The translations under genes were made by a program, and so were the position numbers. A stretch of 47,671 nucleotides of DNA from Skermania sp. ID1734. Lineage in GTDB: Bacteria; Actinomycetota; Actinomycetes; Mycobacteriales; Mycobacteriaceae. The notes under the pieces were generated by a model, which was not told where the DNA came from, made no database searches, and was given only the letters and a program-made list of their open reading frames with translations. Each line of letters begins with the position of its first letter. Within the stretch, counting starts at the first letter, position 1. Positions 16,327 through 24,922 of this stretch are shown here, piece by piece. The stretch is taken from assembly GCF_007489285.1 (NCBI RefSeq), contig NZ_VLIY01000017.1, positions 1-47,671 of the forward strand, given 5' to 3'.

Positions 16327-17768
16327 ACCGACACGATCCCCGAATTATCTTGTGGCGGAACCGCGTAGCTACCGTCACCGTCCTTGTTGCGGTTCTCGGG
16401 ATCGCCGCACCCGCCAGCGCGGGAGCAGAGGGCGTGTGCGACACCGTCGCGGCGGTGCCAGGGCTCAGCACCGCCTGCGATGCCGTCAGCACGATTGGAG
16501 GCTTCGTCACCGATCCGATCGGGACCGTTGGCGGCAGCATCTTCGAGAGCTTCGCCGATTCAGTGTTGCAGTCGTACCAGACATTCCTCGGCTGGGCGCT
16601 GACATGGTGGATCGAACTGCCGACCCCACGCCTGTCGGGAAACGACTCGACCCTGATGTCGGAGATCGACGACCACATGGTCGAGCTCCAGATTATCGGC
16701 ATGTCGGTCTCGCTGATGTTCTACGCGTCGCGGATGGCCTGGCAGCGACAGACGAGCATCGTGGACGAAGCCGAGGAAGGCTTCAAGATTCTGTTCCGTG
16801 CCGCGCTGGCGACCGCAGTGATGCCGTTGGTACTGACCGTCGGCGGGCAGATCAGCGACGGCATATCGGAATGGCTCGTCAGCGAAGCGATCGGCGGAGC
16901 GGGGAACGGTCAAGTCATCGAGAACTTCCTGCACCTGGATGTGCTCGGCTCAGGAGTCGGTACCGCGGGACTCATCGTGCTCGGCCTCGTTGGGTTCCTG
17001 GGCGCACTGCTTCAGCTCGCGTTCCTCGTCGTTCGGCAAGCGATGTTGCTGCTGGTGGTGGCTGCGCTGCCGGTGGCGGCGTCCTTTTCCGGTACCGGCC
17101 CCGGCTCGCAGGCTTACCAGAAACTGATCGGCTGGTCGGTCGCGTTCCTGCTGTTCAAGCCGGTGGGTGCGCTCTGCTACTTCATCGCGTTCAAGGCCGC
17201 CGGAAGCGAGAGCCCGAACGAGCAGGAGGTCCTGCTCGGCATGGTCCTGATGGCGTTGTGCGCGTTTGTGCTGCCGTCTCTGATGCGCCTCATGGGAGGC
17301 GGTGTCACCGGGTCCATGGGTGCGGGCGCCTCGGGTGCGGCAGGCGCAGGTATGGCCATCGGGGCGGCCGTAGGCGTCGCCACGCTCGCGGCGGGCGGAG
17401 CCAGCGCGGGAGCGGGAGCGGGAACGACGGGTGCCACGGCACTGTCCCAGCGCGGTAACGGCAATAGCGGTAGCGGGGTCGGAACCGGCTCCCCGCCGCC
17501 CAGTCCGCCGCCGACGCCGCCGACGTCGTCGAACCCGCAACGTCCGGGTCCGCAGCCAGGCATGAGCTCCATGGGTCCCGACCGTTCTACAGGCGACAGC
17601 ACGGGCAGCGGACCCAAGGAAGCCTTAACAGCGGGGGGAATGGCCGGGGGCGCGGTCGGTGGCGCGGGAGCGATGGCCGGTCAGGAGGCCGACGCCGGGG
17701 ACGGTATCCAGCTCCAAGCACAACCCCGTTTGCAGTCGGGGTGGGGCGAACACGCCATCAGCCGGTAG
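16320..17768 (+). CDS. VirB6/TrbL-like multi-span channel protein
   Basis: This 482-residue protein has a signal-like N-terminal segment ending in APASAGAEG, then about six to eight membrane segments between residues 95 and 350, with the amphipathic spacing typical of VirB6/TrbL inner-membrane channel proteins. The last ~130 residues are low-complexity: Ala/Gly runs, a Pro-rich block (PPPSPPPTPP) and Gly/Met repeats. VirB6-type proteins form the inner-membrane path of the secretion channel. The ATG at 16320 overlaps the previous stop codon, so translation is probably coupled. Confidence 0.78.
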   Translation: MVNRHDPRIILWRNRVATVTVLVAVLGIAAPASAGAEGVCDTVAAVPGLSTACDAVSTIGGFVTDPIGTVGGSIFESFADSVLQSYQTFLGWALTWWIELPTPRLSGNDSTLMSEIDDHMVELQIIGMSVSLMFYASRMAWQRQTSIVDEAEEGFKILFRAALATAVMPLVLTVGGQISDGISEWLVSEAIGGAGNGQVIENFLHLDVLGSGVGTAGLIVLGLVGFLGALLQLAFLVVRQAMLLLVVAALPVAASFSGTGPGSQAYQKLIGWSVAFLLFKPVGALCYFIAFKAAGSESPNEQEVLLGMVLMALCAFVLPSLMRLMGGGVTGSMGAGASGAAGAGMAIGAAVGVATLAAGGASAGAGAGTTGATALSQRGNGNSGSGVGTGSPPPSPPPTPPTSSNPQRPGPQPGMSSMGPDRSTGDSTGSGPKEALTAGGMAGGAVGGAGAMAGQEADAGDGIQLQAQPRLQSGWGEHAISR

Positions 17769-17792
17769 CAGGAACGAGGAGAGCAGAGACCA

Positions 17793-19286
17793 ATGAGCGA
17801 AAAGACCACCCGGCGGCTGCTGTACCGGCCGCCGCACACGTACCGCAGCGCTGGCGCCGGCGGCATGACCATGTTCACGACATACGCGGGCCTCGGATTT
17901 GCGGTCCTCATCGTATTCAACTTCATGCTGCCGAGCCCGGTGTGGTTCAAGTACGCCGTCTTCCCGCTGCTGTGCGGAATCCTGTTCGTGCCGCTCCTGA
18001 TTTCGATCGGCGGGCGGTCGATGTGGGAAGTGCTCCTCGGGGTGGCGGGACGGAAGCGACAGACGGGGTCCGGCGAGCAGATGCACCGCGCCGGGCCATT
18101 CACCGGGATTCCGTTCGGCACCCCGGTGCCAGGTCTCGCCGCGAAAACACGGGTGTTCGACGTGCATCCGGCGGATGGGTCGGAGCCGTTCGCGCTGATC
18201 CATTTGCCGTCGAAGCGGTTCTACACGGTGTCGCTGCGGGCGTGGCCGCAGGGACGAGAGTGGATCGATCAGTCACGCTTCGATCTCTGGGTCGCGCGCC
18301 TGGGAGACACCGTCGCCTTTCTGGCGCAGTCCCCCGACGTCGTCGCGATCGTGCCGGTCCTCGAGACAGTTCCCGAGTCCGGACAGCGCGCATCGACGCG
18401 CGTGCGGGCACGGCTGCGGGACAGCGCTCCGAGCGTGGTTCGGCAGGCGATCGTCGAGGCCGTCGAGGATGTCCCCGCCGCCGAGGTCCGGTTGGAGGCT
18501 CGCATAGCGATCACGTTCACCGCCGACACATCGTTCCGTAAACGCAGTTCCGAGGAAATGGCCCTGGATCTGTCGCGTCGCCTGCGAAAGATCATGGACT
18601 ACTTCGAGATGGCCGGCGTGCTCGTGCGGCCGATGCTCGAACACGAGATCGCAGCGACAACGCGCCGGGCATTCAGTCCCGGCGACGAGTTCGATATCGA
18701 GACCGGTCTGATGACGGGCGAGCCGATGGGGCTGGATTGGGGCAGCGTCGGGCCGGTGTCGTCGAGCGACCAACACGGCGTCTTCCTCCACGACTCGGCG
18801 CAGAGTGTGTCCTGGACCCTCGAACAGCCCCCTGAGGCTGCGTTCGACTCGAAGGTGTTGGCCGACCTGTTGTCGCCCCGTCCGGAGCTGCCGCGAAAGC
18901 GCGTGACCTTCGTGTATCAGCCCTACACTCCGGCCGAGGCGACGTCCATCGTGAACAAGGACGACGCCGACGCCCGTCAGGCCATTCGCAGCCACGTCGG
19001 AAGACTCAGCGAGCGGGCAATAGTCCGGCGTGAACAAGCCGACGCCGCGCGTGCCGAGCAGGCACGCGGCGCGGGTGTCACGCGGGTGTCGATGATCGTG
19101 ACCGCGACAGCACCCACCAACACCGACACGGGCAAAGTCGAGACCCTCATAACGAACCTCGGCCTGTCCGCGTCGCTGAAGTTGCGAATCGCGTACGACC
19201 AGCAAGGCCCGACGTTCCTCGCGGGCCTCGGGATAGGGATCGTCCTGGCCGAGATGGCGTCGTCATCGGACAAGCTCGCGGCCTGA
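17793..19286 (+). CDS. SCO6880-family type IV secretion protein
   Basis: This 497-residue protein has two membrane segments near the N-terminus (about 26-46 and 50-72), a PrgI/VirB3-like layout, followed by a large cytoplasmic part. Motifs include GREWIDQSRFDLWVARLGDT and RKIMDYFEMAGVLVRPM. It matches what is annotated as 'SCO6880 family protein' in actinobacterial conjugation loci, encoded next to the VirB4-like ATPase. The C-terminal ~30 residues (LGLSASLKLRIAYDQQGPTF) resemble those of the next gene, showing the two are paralogues. GAGGAGAG precedes the ATG. Confidence 0.75.
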   Translation: MSEKTTRRLLYRPPHTYRSAGAGGMTMFTTYAGLGFAVLIVFNFMLPSPVWFKYAVFPLLCGILFVPLLISIGGRSMWEVLLGVAGRKRQTGSGEQMHRAGPFTGIPFGTPVPGLAAKTRVFDVHPADGSEPFALIHLPSKRFYTVSLRAWPQGREWIDQSRFDLWVARLGDTVAFLAQSPDVVAIVPVLETVPESGQRASTRVRARLRDSAPSVVRQAIVEAVEDVPAAEVRLEARIAITFTADTSFRKRSSEEMALDLSRRLRKIMDYFEMAGVLVRPMLEHEIAATTRRAFSPGDEFDIETGLMTGEPMGLDWGSVGPVSSSDQHGVFLHDSAQSVSWTLEQPPEAAFDSKVLADLLSPRPELPRKRVTFVYQPYTPAEATSIVNKDDADARQAIRSHVGRLSERAIVRREQADAARAEQARGAGVTRVSMIVTATAPTNTDTGKVETLITNLGLSASLKLRIAYDQQGPTFLAGLGIGIVLAEMASSSDKLAA

Positions 19287-19336
19287 GCAACTCGAATCAC
19301 AACCACACCAAGAGCATTGAAGGAGAAGCGACGGCG

Positions 19337-20308
19337 ATGAGGATGTTGAGGCGACGGAGCGCCGAAAGCGCAAAAGTGCCGGGAACGACCGCGCGCCTGG
19401 CCATCAGCGATCACACGTCGGCGGGCGGGCACCGATTCGCCATGATCCACTCGCGCGCCACCCAACACGTCACGGTCGTGTTCCAGGCTGGAGCACGTGA
19501 CCTGGCCCGCTGGACCGAACTGTTCGGCCTGGATGGAATTCAGGTGCGGGACTCGGTGGATATCACGGCAATAACGGCCGTGACCGAGACCCAACCGCTG
19601 GCGGGCGAAGCTCAGCGGCGGTGGCTCGCCGCCGACGCCGCCGACGAGCTGGTGGCGCTGCGCATGGACTTGCTCGACGTGACCGAGATTGCACTCACGG
19701 CGCGCTTGGCCGTCACCTTCGACGTGCTGGTTCGTCGAGCACAGAAGGATCTGAGCGAGCAAGGCGTCGAGATCGGGCGGCGGCTGCCGCGGTTGATCGA
19801 ATCGTTTGCCGAGGCCGGTATCGCGGTGCGACCGATGTCGAGTGTCGAGGTGGTCGCCGTCGTGTCGGCGGCCTACAGCGAGACCTCGGCCGACACATTC
19901 GCCGACGCATTCACCGGCGACCTACGGGAGCGTCGCGACGTGTTCGCGCACAACGGGTTTCGCACTGCGGCCGCCGTGATGGCGCCCGCGCGAGCCAGGA
20001 GCGACGTCATCGAGGCACTCTGCACGCCGTCATGGACGGCGGCCCGGGGGCGCGTAGCGGTCACCTACCGGCGCGAGGTGCCAGCGGCCGGTCGCGCAGC
20101 CCGCTTAGCCCGAATGGGCGTCGTCGTCACGGTCACGGAACCGTCGGCGGTGCACCCGTCGCTCGAAGCCAAGCGGACGGGGCTACCGCTGGCCGGTCGG
20201 CTGGCTCTCCGTCGCGGCTACGACGCCCAAGCCGCCCTGATGGCGGCGTCCTTGGGCGTCGGAGTCCTGCTGCCGGAGCACGCAGACATCACCGATGTCG
20301 CCATCTGA
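19337..20308 (+). CDS. Second SCO6880-like protein, without membrane segments
   Basis: This 323-residue protein is a shorter relative of the preceding product. Shared features are LPRLIESFAEAGIAVRPMSS (compare RKIMDYFEMAGVLVRPM) and the end LPLAGRLALRRGYDAQAALM with SLGVGVLLPEH (compare GLGIGIVLAEM). It lacks the N-terminal membrane pair, so it should be cytoplasmic and may bind the first protein or the ATPase. GGAGAAGCGACGGCG stands directly before the ATG, a two-mismatch variant of the recurring leader core. The pair probably arose by duplication. Confidence 0.72.
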   Translation: MRMLRRRSAESAKVPGTTARLAISDHTSAGGHRFAMIHSRATQHVTVVFQAGARDLARWTELFGLDGIQVRDSVDITAITAVTETQPLAGEAQRRWLAADAADELVALRMDLLDVTEIALTARLAVTFDVLVRRAQKDLSEQGVEIGRRLPRLIESFAEAGIAVRPMSSVEVVAVVSAAYSETSADTFADAFTGDLRERRDVFAHNGFRTAAAVMAPARARSDVIEALCTPSWTAARGRVAVTYRREVPAAGRAARLARMGVVVTVTEPSAVHPSLEAKRTGLPLAGRLALRRGYDAQAALMAASLGVGVLLPEHADITDVAI

Positions 20309-20344
20309 GAAGCCACCCAACGTCGAGAAAGAAGGGGCCACATC

Positions 20345-22234
20345 GTGACCGGAACAGTGCATGATCACGCGGGTCAGAGTGCGACGACCACAGACCTGCT
20401 GATCGACGCAGGGCAAGCGTCCGGTGCCGTGGCGCCGAAGCAGACCAAAGAGGTGAAGGAGGTGCCGCTCTACAGCGAGGAAGAGCGTGACCACCTCCAG
20501 AATGTCGCTCGGACAGGAGGGTGGAAAGGATACCTGTCACGGAAGAAGCTCGACAACGACAGCAAACGACGCGAAGACGCCCAGCTTCGAGCCGAGCTAC
20601 CGGTCGACTTCGATTTCCCGATGCTCCGTCGATCCGACGAGGGATACGTGGGGCGCGGCGGCGGCCGGATGGGTCACGTCCGCCGCCCTACGCTCTTCCG
20701 CGACACCACAGCCCAGGTTCCTGGCCTGTATCCGTTCAGCGTCGGCGCGAACGCCGCACTCTTGGGCGCGCCGATCGGCACCCACCTCGAGACCGGTCAG
20801 CCGGTCGGGTTCGACGGGATGAGCTGGTTCAGGGCGGGCGAGCTGACCGCCCCGTCGACGATCACACTGGGGCTCAACGGGTTCGGTAAGTCGACGTTCG
20901 GGCGACGCCTGGCGTGCTACGACATGGCCGTCGGCGTGCGGCCGATGGTCATGGGAGACCTCAAACCGGACCACGCACCGATGTTCCACGAAATCAACAG
21001 GCGATCGGAACCGGAAATGGCGACGCCACCCTGCCAGATTTCGGAGGTCGGCTTCGCACGAGGCAAGATCAACCCGCTCGCCGTCGGATCGTTCGGACGA
21101 CTGATCGCACGACTACCGGAAGTCGCGAGACAGGCGGCCGAGGTCGAGCTTCGCCGACGGCAGGTGACGGCCCTGGTGTCCCTGCTGGAAATTCTCGGTG
21201 GCGAACGGTTCGCACCGCACGAGGAGAACCTCGTCGAAGCCGCGATCAACACGCTGTACCGATCCAGCAACGACTTCTCCCTGGCGAAGCCGCCGCTCCC
21301 GGAAGACGTACTTCGCGTAATTCGGACTGCCCCAGCTGCACTGGCGGACAACACACCAGGCGAAACGTTGCGGGAGCTGGTCGACGCATCCGGAGCGATG
21401 GGGCGAACGACCGAGCAGACGTGGGACCGCTACGTCGATCTCACCGAACGGCTCCGGCAGTGCCTCGACCTCATCGTGCGGGGACCGTTCGGCACGATGT
21501 TCAACGCACAGACAACAAATCCGATCGACACCGACGCGTTGGCCGTGGACGTAGATATCTCCGCAGTGCCGAGCGGAGACACGAAACTGCGTGCGGCTGT
21601 CCTGCTGACCTGCTGGTCAGACGGGTTCAGCGCGGTCGAGGCTTCCCACCTGCTGTCGGACCACAAGCTCGAAGAACCTCGCCTCTACGACCTCTTCATC
21701 GACGAGTTCAGCCTGGTCCTCGGCATCGGGCACGGAATGGTGTACAGGACAGACGAAATCACCCGCGTCCAGCGCACGATCGGGACCGGAACAAACTTCT
21801 TCACCCACACCATCAAGGACTTTGCCGCGTTCGATTCGTTCGAGGATCGGAACCGGGCAATGGGCTTCTTCGACCGCGCCCGCGCGAAGGTCTTCTTTCC
21901 GCTCCCCCGGTCGGAGGCCGAGCTGCTCGACGGAAAGGTCTCGCTCAACAACCACGAGATCAACAGCCTCGCGGAATGGGCCAGTGCGCCCCGCAGCGCG
22001 GACGACCCGGTTGTTCTGCCGCTGACGGAAGAGGAGTGGGCATCGGGAGAGCGCCGCGACGTCGACGGCGGCGGACTACGACGAATCCCTCCCGGCATGG
22101 GCAAGTGCCTGATCAAGACCGGAGAGGGCGATCAGCCCGGTATCCCAGTGCAGATGCACGTGCCGCCGACCGAGCGGCAACTGGGCTTCCACAACACCTC
22201 CAAGCGCTTCGACGACGCGGCAAAGGTGGGCTGA
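20345..22234 (+). CDS. VirB4-like conjugation ATPase
   Basis: This 629-residue protein has Walker A GLNGFGKST at 176-184 (Lys182) and Walker B LFIDEF around 449-454, with the segment TGTNFFTHT after it. VirB4-type ATPases are the conserved motors that energise channel or pilus assembly. The first ~130 residues are polar and variable; the usual long N-terminal VirB4 domain is short, perhaps because the SCO6880-type proteins upstream supply it. The GTG start has AAGGGG about 9 nt upstream. The next gene starts one base after its stop. Confidence 0.82.
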   Translation: MTGTVHDHAGQSATTTDLLIDAGQASGAVAPKQTKEVKEVPLYSEEERDHLQNVARTGGWKGYLSRKKLDNDSKRREDAQLRAELPVDFDFPMLRRSDEGYVGRGGGRMGHVRRPTLFRDTTAQVPGLYPFSVGANAALLGAPIGTHLETGQPVGFDGMSWFRAGELTAPSTITLGLNGFGKSTFGRRLACYDMAVGVRPMVMGDLKPDHAPMFHEINRRSEPEMATPPCQISEVGFARGKINPLAVGSFGRLIARLPEVARQAAEVELRRRQVTALVSLLEILGGERFAPHEENLVEAAINTLYRSSNDFSLAKPPLPEDVLRVIRTAPAALADNTPGETLRELVDASGAMGRTTEQTWDRYVDLTERLRQCLDLIVRGPFGTMFNAQTTNPIDTDALAVDVDISAVPSGDTKLRAAVLLTCWSDGFSAVEASHLLSDHKLEEPRLYDLFIDEFSLVLGIGHGMVYRTDEITRVQRTIGTGTNFFTHTIKDFAAFDSFEDRNRAMGFFDRARAKVFFPLPRSEAELLDGKVSLNNHEINSLAEWASAPRSADDPVVLPLTEEEWASGERRDVDGGGLRRIPPGMGKCLIKTGEGDQPGIPVQMHVPPTERQLGFHNTSKRFDDAAKVG

Positions 22235-22235
22235 C

Positions 22236-22559
22236 GTGGAGCTGGACGTGACCATGTTCGAGTCGGCGAACCCAGAGCGGCGGCCCGCGTCACCCACCCT
22301 GAAAAAGCTTGCCGTGGAAGCTGTTCAGAAGCTGTTGAACTCGACGTCGATGAGCATGTGGGCGGCGACCAACATGGTCGCCCCCCACGTCGGTCGGCAT
22401 CCGAATTCGATCCGACGCTGGTGCGAGAGTGCCGGCGTGAACAGAGAGTCGGCACTCGACCCACTGCGACAGGAGTACGAGCGACAGATCGACGTCATTC
22501 GCAGCCTCAACCAGGAGATGGCGGCGGCACTCAACGACCGGCCGCCCCCGCGCGAATAG
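22236..22559 (+). CDS. Small helix-turn-helix protein, IS3 OrfA-like fold
   Basis: This 107-residue protein contains LKKLAVEAVQKLLNSTSMSM, WAATNMVAPHVGRHPNSIRR and WCESAGVN, the pattern of the helix-turn-helix in IS3-type OrfA transposase subunits. A C-terminal coiled-coil-like helix (YERQIDVIRSLNQEMAAALN) follows. There is no transposase catalytic gene or inverted repeat nearby, so it seems a domesticated DNA-binding protein in the operon rather than an insertion sequence. It could bind DNA control sites between this gene and the next. The GTG start is 1 bp from the previous stop. Confidence 0.62.
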   Translation: MELDVTMFESANPERRPASPTLKKLAVEAVQKLLNSTSMSMWAATNMVAPHVGRHPNSIRRWCESAGVNRESALDPLRQEYERQIDVIRSLNQEMAAALNDRPPPRE

Positions 22560-22577
22560 GGGGAAACAACGGCAGTG
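22545..22577 (+). promoter_or_regulatory. Leader element copy 3 (divergent variant)
   Basis: CCCCC (22545-22549) pairs with GGGGG (22559-22563) around a 9-nt loop. The hairpin runs straight into AAACAACGGCAGTG, matching the core at 14 of 18 positions. It overlaps the end of the preceding gene and lies 97 bp ahead of copy 4, echoing the tandem pair at copies 1 and 2. Confidence 0.5.
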
Positions 22578-22624
22578 CGAGCGGGGACGGGCTAGCGCCC
22601 CTGCTCACACCGAAACACTCACCA

Positions 22625-22671
22625 CCCCAGGGGGACTGGGGCCACCTTGCCCCCCGGAGAAGAGACGGCAA
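22625..22671 (+). promoter_or_regulatory. Leader element copy 4
   Basis: The hairpin CCCCAG-GGGGA-CTGGGG (22625-22641) has perfect 6-bp arms. The core GGAGAAGAGACGGCA (22656-22670, one mismatch) follows and abuts the lysin ATG at 22671, so here the core also serves as ribosome binding site. Confidence 0.7.
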
Positions 22672-24341
22672 TGGAGCAGGCCAAAGGGAGCTTGTTGGGT
22701 GTGCTGGCGATGTTCTTCGCCGTCATCCTCGGAATATTCTTGATGGTCGCATCATGCGGTGCGGCCGAAGAGGAAGCGGCTCGCTCGAACTGCGACACCG
22801 GCAGCTCCAGCCGTCCGTCGCCTGGTCGTGCCACGGGCGTCAGCAAGCCGATGCGGACGGGCACATTCGAATTCACGAGCGGCTACGGCAGCAGGACGGA
22901 CCCGCTGACCGGTGAAACGGCGATGCACGAAGGCGTGGACCTCGCCGCAGATGACGGAACTCCGATCTACGCGTACGCACCCGGCGTTGTCATAGCGGCC
23001 GGCGGCGCCGGCGGGTTCGGCCAGTGGATCGTGATCGACCATAACTTGGACGGGCAGATAGTGTCGACCGTCTACGGACACATGTGGGACGCAACGAAGT
23101 TCGTGAAAACGGGCGACCAGGTGCTGGCGGGCCAGCAGATCGCGGAAGTCGGCTCCAACGGTGAGTCGACCGGGGCGCACCTGCATTTCGAGTATTGGAT
23201 CGGGGGTCACCGAGACTTCCACGGCGGCACCTCGACGGACCCGAAGCCGATCGTCGAGGCCGCACCCGAGCCGGGCGAAGCGACAACGCCGGGCGAACAA
23301 TCGACGTCCGCCGCACCGGCCCCGAATGCCGATCTGGCGGCCGCCGTCACGCCGGGCGGGTCACTTCCCCCTCTCCCGGCCTCGGTCGGCAGCGAAGAAC
23401 ACCTACAGGTAGCCAGCATCCGCGTCGCTCGCGCGGTGCTGTCGAAGTTTCCGCAGCTCCAGACAATCGGCGGGTGGCGACCCGACGGCGGCGGCTACAA
23501 CGACCACCCCGACGGTCGCGCCGTCGACATCATGATCCCCAACTACTCCTCGGGCGAGGGTGTGGAACTCGGCACCCAGATCAACGACTACGTACTCAAC
23601 AACGCCGAGACGTTCGGCGTCGAGTACACGATCTGGCGGCAGACTTACTACACCCCCGGCGGGGAAGCCAGCCCGATGGAAGATCGCGGTGGCGATACCG
23701 CCAACCACATGGACCACGTCCACGTCACCACATTCCAGAGCGGATTCCCCAACGGGAGCGAAGCTTTCAGCGCACCACCGGGCGGCGGACCGAGCCGGTC
23801 CGGTGCGGTGAACTGCGGGCAACAGATGGGTGGTGGCGTGGACAACCTCGCCCCCGGACGAGTCCCCGCGGAGTACGAGCCATGGCTGCGCCGGGCCGGA
23901 ACGATGTGCCCCCAGATCAGCTCCGCGCTGCTGGCGGGCGACCAGAAACAGGAAAGCCAATTCAACCGGTTCGCACAATCACCGCCACCGGCCAACGCGA
24001 AAGGTCCGGCCCAGTTCATCGACGACACCTGGCCGGCCTACGGGCAGGACGACGACGGCAACGGACAAATCAGCCCGTTCGACATCGGCGACGCGACCAT
24101 GGCCCAGGCGCGCTACTTCTGCGAGAACGCCCGCACGATCGACGCCGCGATCGACGCCGGCACCGTACACCCCGGCCCGGAGGGACCTGTCGGTCTCTAC
24201 GTCGCGGCGTACAACGCGGGAGTCGGGGCAGTGCTCACCGCCGGGGGAATGCCGTCGGGGGGCGACTACACAACACAAACCGCGCCGTACGTGACGGCGG
24301 TGCTCGAGTATGCACGCCAGTTCCAAGCCGCAGGATTCTGA
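22671..24341 (+). CDS. Three-domain cell-wall lysin of the conjugation system
   Basis: This 556-residue protein carries three wall-active domains after an N-terminal membrane segment (about 7-28). An M23/LytM domain lies at 62-180, with zinc ligands H86 and D90 (HEGVD) and the HLH at 170-172. A second domain at about 245-355 (DGRAVDIMIPN and DHVHVTT) resembles the ARB_07466-type region seen in such lysins. A soluble lytic transglycosylase-like domain lies at 400-545 with probable catalytic Glu428 (QKQESQF). Together they could cut peptide cross-links and glycan strands to open the wall for the channel, like VirB1 proteins. Confidence 0.83.
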   Translation: MEQAKGSLLGVLAMFFAVILGIFLMVASCGAAEEEAARSNCDTGSSSRPSPGRATGVSKPMRTGTFEFTSGYGSRTDPLTGETAMHEGVDLAADDGTPIYAYAPGVVIAAGGAGGFGQWIVIDHNLDGQIVSTVYGHMWDATKFVKTGDQVLAGQQIAEVGSNGESTGAHLHFEYWIGGHRDFHGGTSTDPKPIVEAAPEPGEATTPGEQSTSAAPAPNADLAAAVTPGGSLPPLPASVGSEEHLQVASIRVARAVLSKFPQLQTIGGWRPDGGGYNDHPDGRAVDIMIPNYSSGEGVELGTQINDYVLNNAETFGVEYTIWRQTYYTPGGEASPMEDRGGDTANHMDHVHVTTFQSGFPNGSEAFSAPPGGGPSRSGAVNCGQQMGGGVDNLAPGRVPAEYEPWLRRAGTMCPQISSALLAGDQKQESQFNRFAQSPPPANAKGPAQFIDDTWPAYGQDDDGNGQISPFDIGDATMAQARYFCENARTIDAAIDAGTVHPGPEGPVGLYVAAYNAGVGAVLTAGGMPSGGDYTTQTAPYVTAVLEYARQFQAAGF

Positions 24342-24360
24342 GAGGACGCCGAACAAGCCA

Positions 24361-24906
24361 ATGAACAACAGAGATTCGTCCTACATACGCAGTGGTGCAA
24401 AGCTTCTCGCGCTGACGATGGTCGCTGTCGCCGCTATCGCGTGCGGCACCAGCAACACCGACACGGGACCGACGCACGACGACGACTACGGCACCGTGAT
24501 CCCCGGCGTACCCGATCGCGGCAGCGCCGAAAGCGTCCTTACCCAGACACTTTCGACCATCTACTCGTGGCAACCGGGCTCCGACCGATCACCCACGGAC
24601 GCCTTGATTCGAGCGAAACAATTCCTGACCGGCGACGCGCTCTCCGCCGCCGAAGTCACGAGCACAGTCCGAGCCAGCACCGAATGGGGCGCCTGGGACC
24701 GCAGCGGCGACGTCATCACAGCCGTCGTCACACGGGCGCAGTCGATTCCACGCGCCAACGGGCAGGCCATCGGCACCGCGGTTGTCATGCAGACCGTCAT
24801 GCACCGCGACGGCGGAACCACGCCGTACCGCACCTTCACCGCAACCGCACAACTCCGCCAAGAGGACGGCAACTGGAAGTTGGCGACCTACCCAACCACA
24901 AGCTGA
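24361..24906 (+). CDS. Predicted lipoprotein, NTF2-like
   Basis: This 181-residue protein has an n-region MNNRDSSYIRSGAK, a hydrophobic stretch and lipobox VAAIAC at about 24-29, so the mature protein should be lipid-anchored. The remaining 150 residues have the helix-then-sheet pattern of an NTF2-like domain, ending QLRQEDGNWKLATYPTTS. It lies between the lysin and the coupling protein, and parallels the lipoprotein at 14.8-15.4 kb. A structural role in the envelope part of the channel is likely. No catalytic residues are seen. Confidence 0.68.
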   Translation: MNNRDSSYIRSGAKLLALTMVAVAAIACGTSNTDTGPTHDDDYGTVIPGVPDRGSAESVLTQTLSTIYSWQPGSDRSPTDALIRAKQFLTGDALSAAEVTSTVRASTEWGAWDRSGDVITAVVTRAQSIPRANGQAIGTAVVMQTVMHRDGGTTPYRTFTATAQLRQEDGNWKLATYPTTS

Positions 24907-24922
24907 AAAGAGGTACAAAACA

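Noticed and set aside
22236-22559. Insertion sequence remnant
   Set aside because: No inverted repeats, target duplication or OrfB fragment, and spacing of 1 bp to the VirB4-like gene points to an operon gene.
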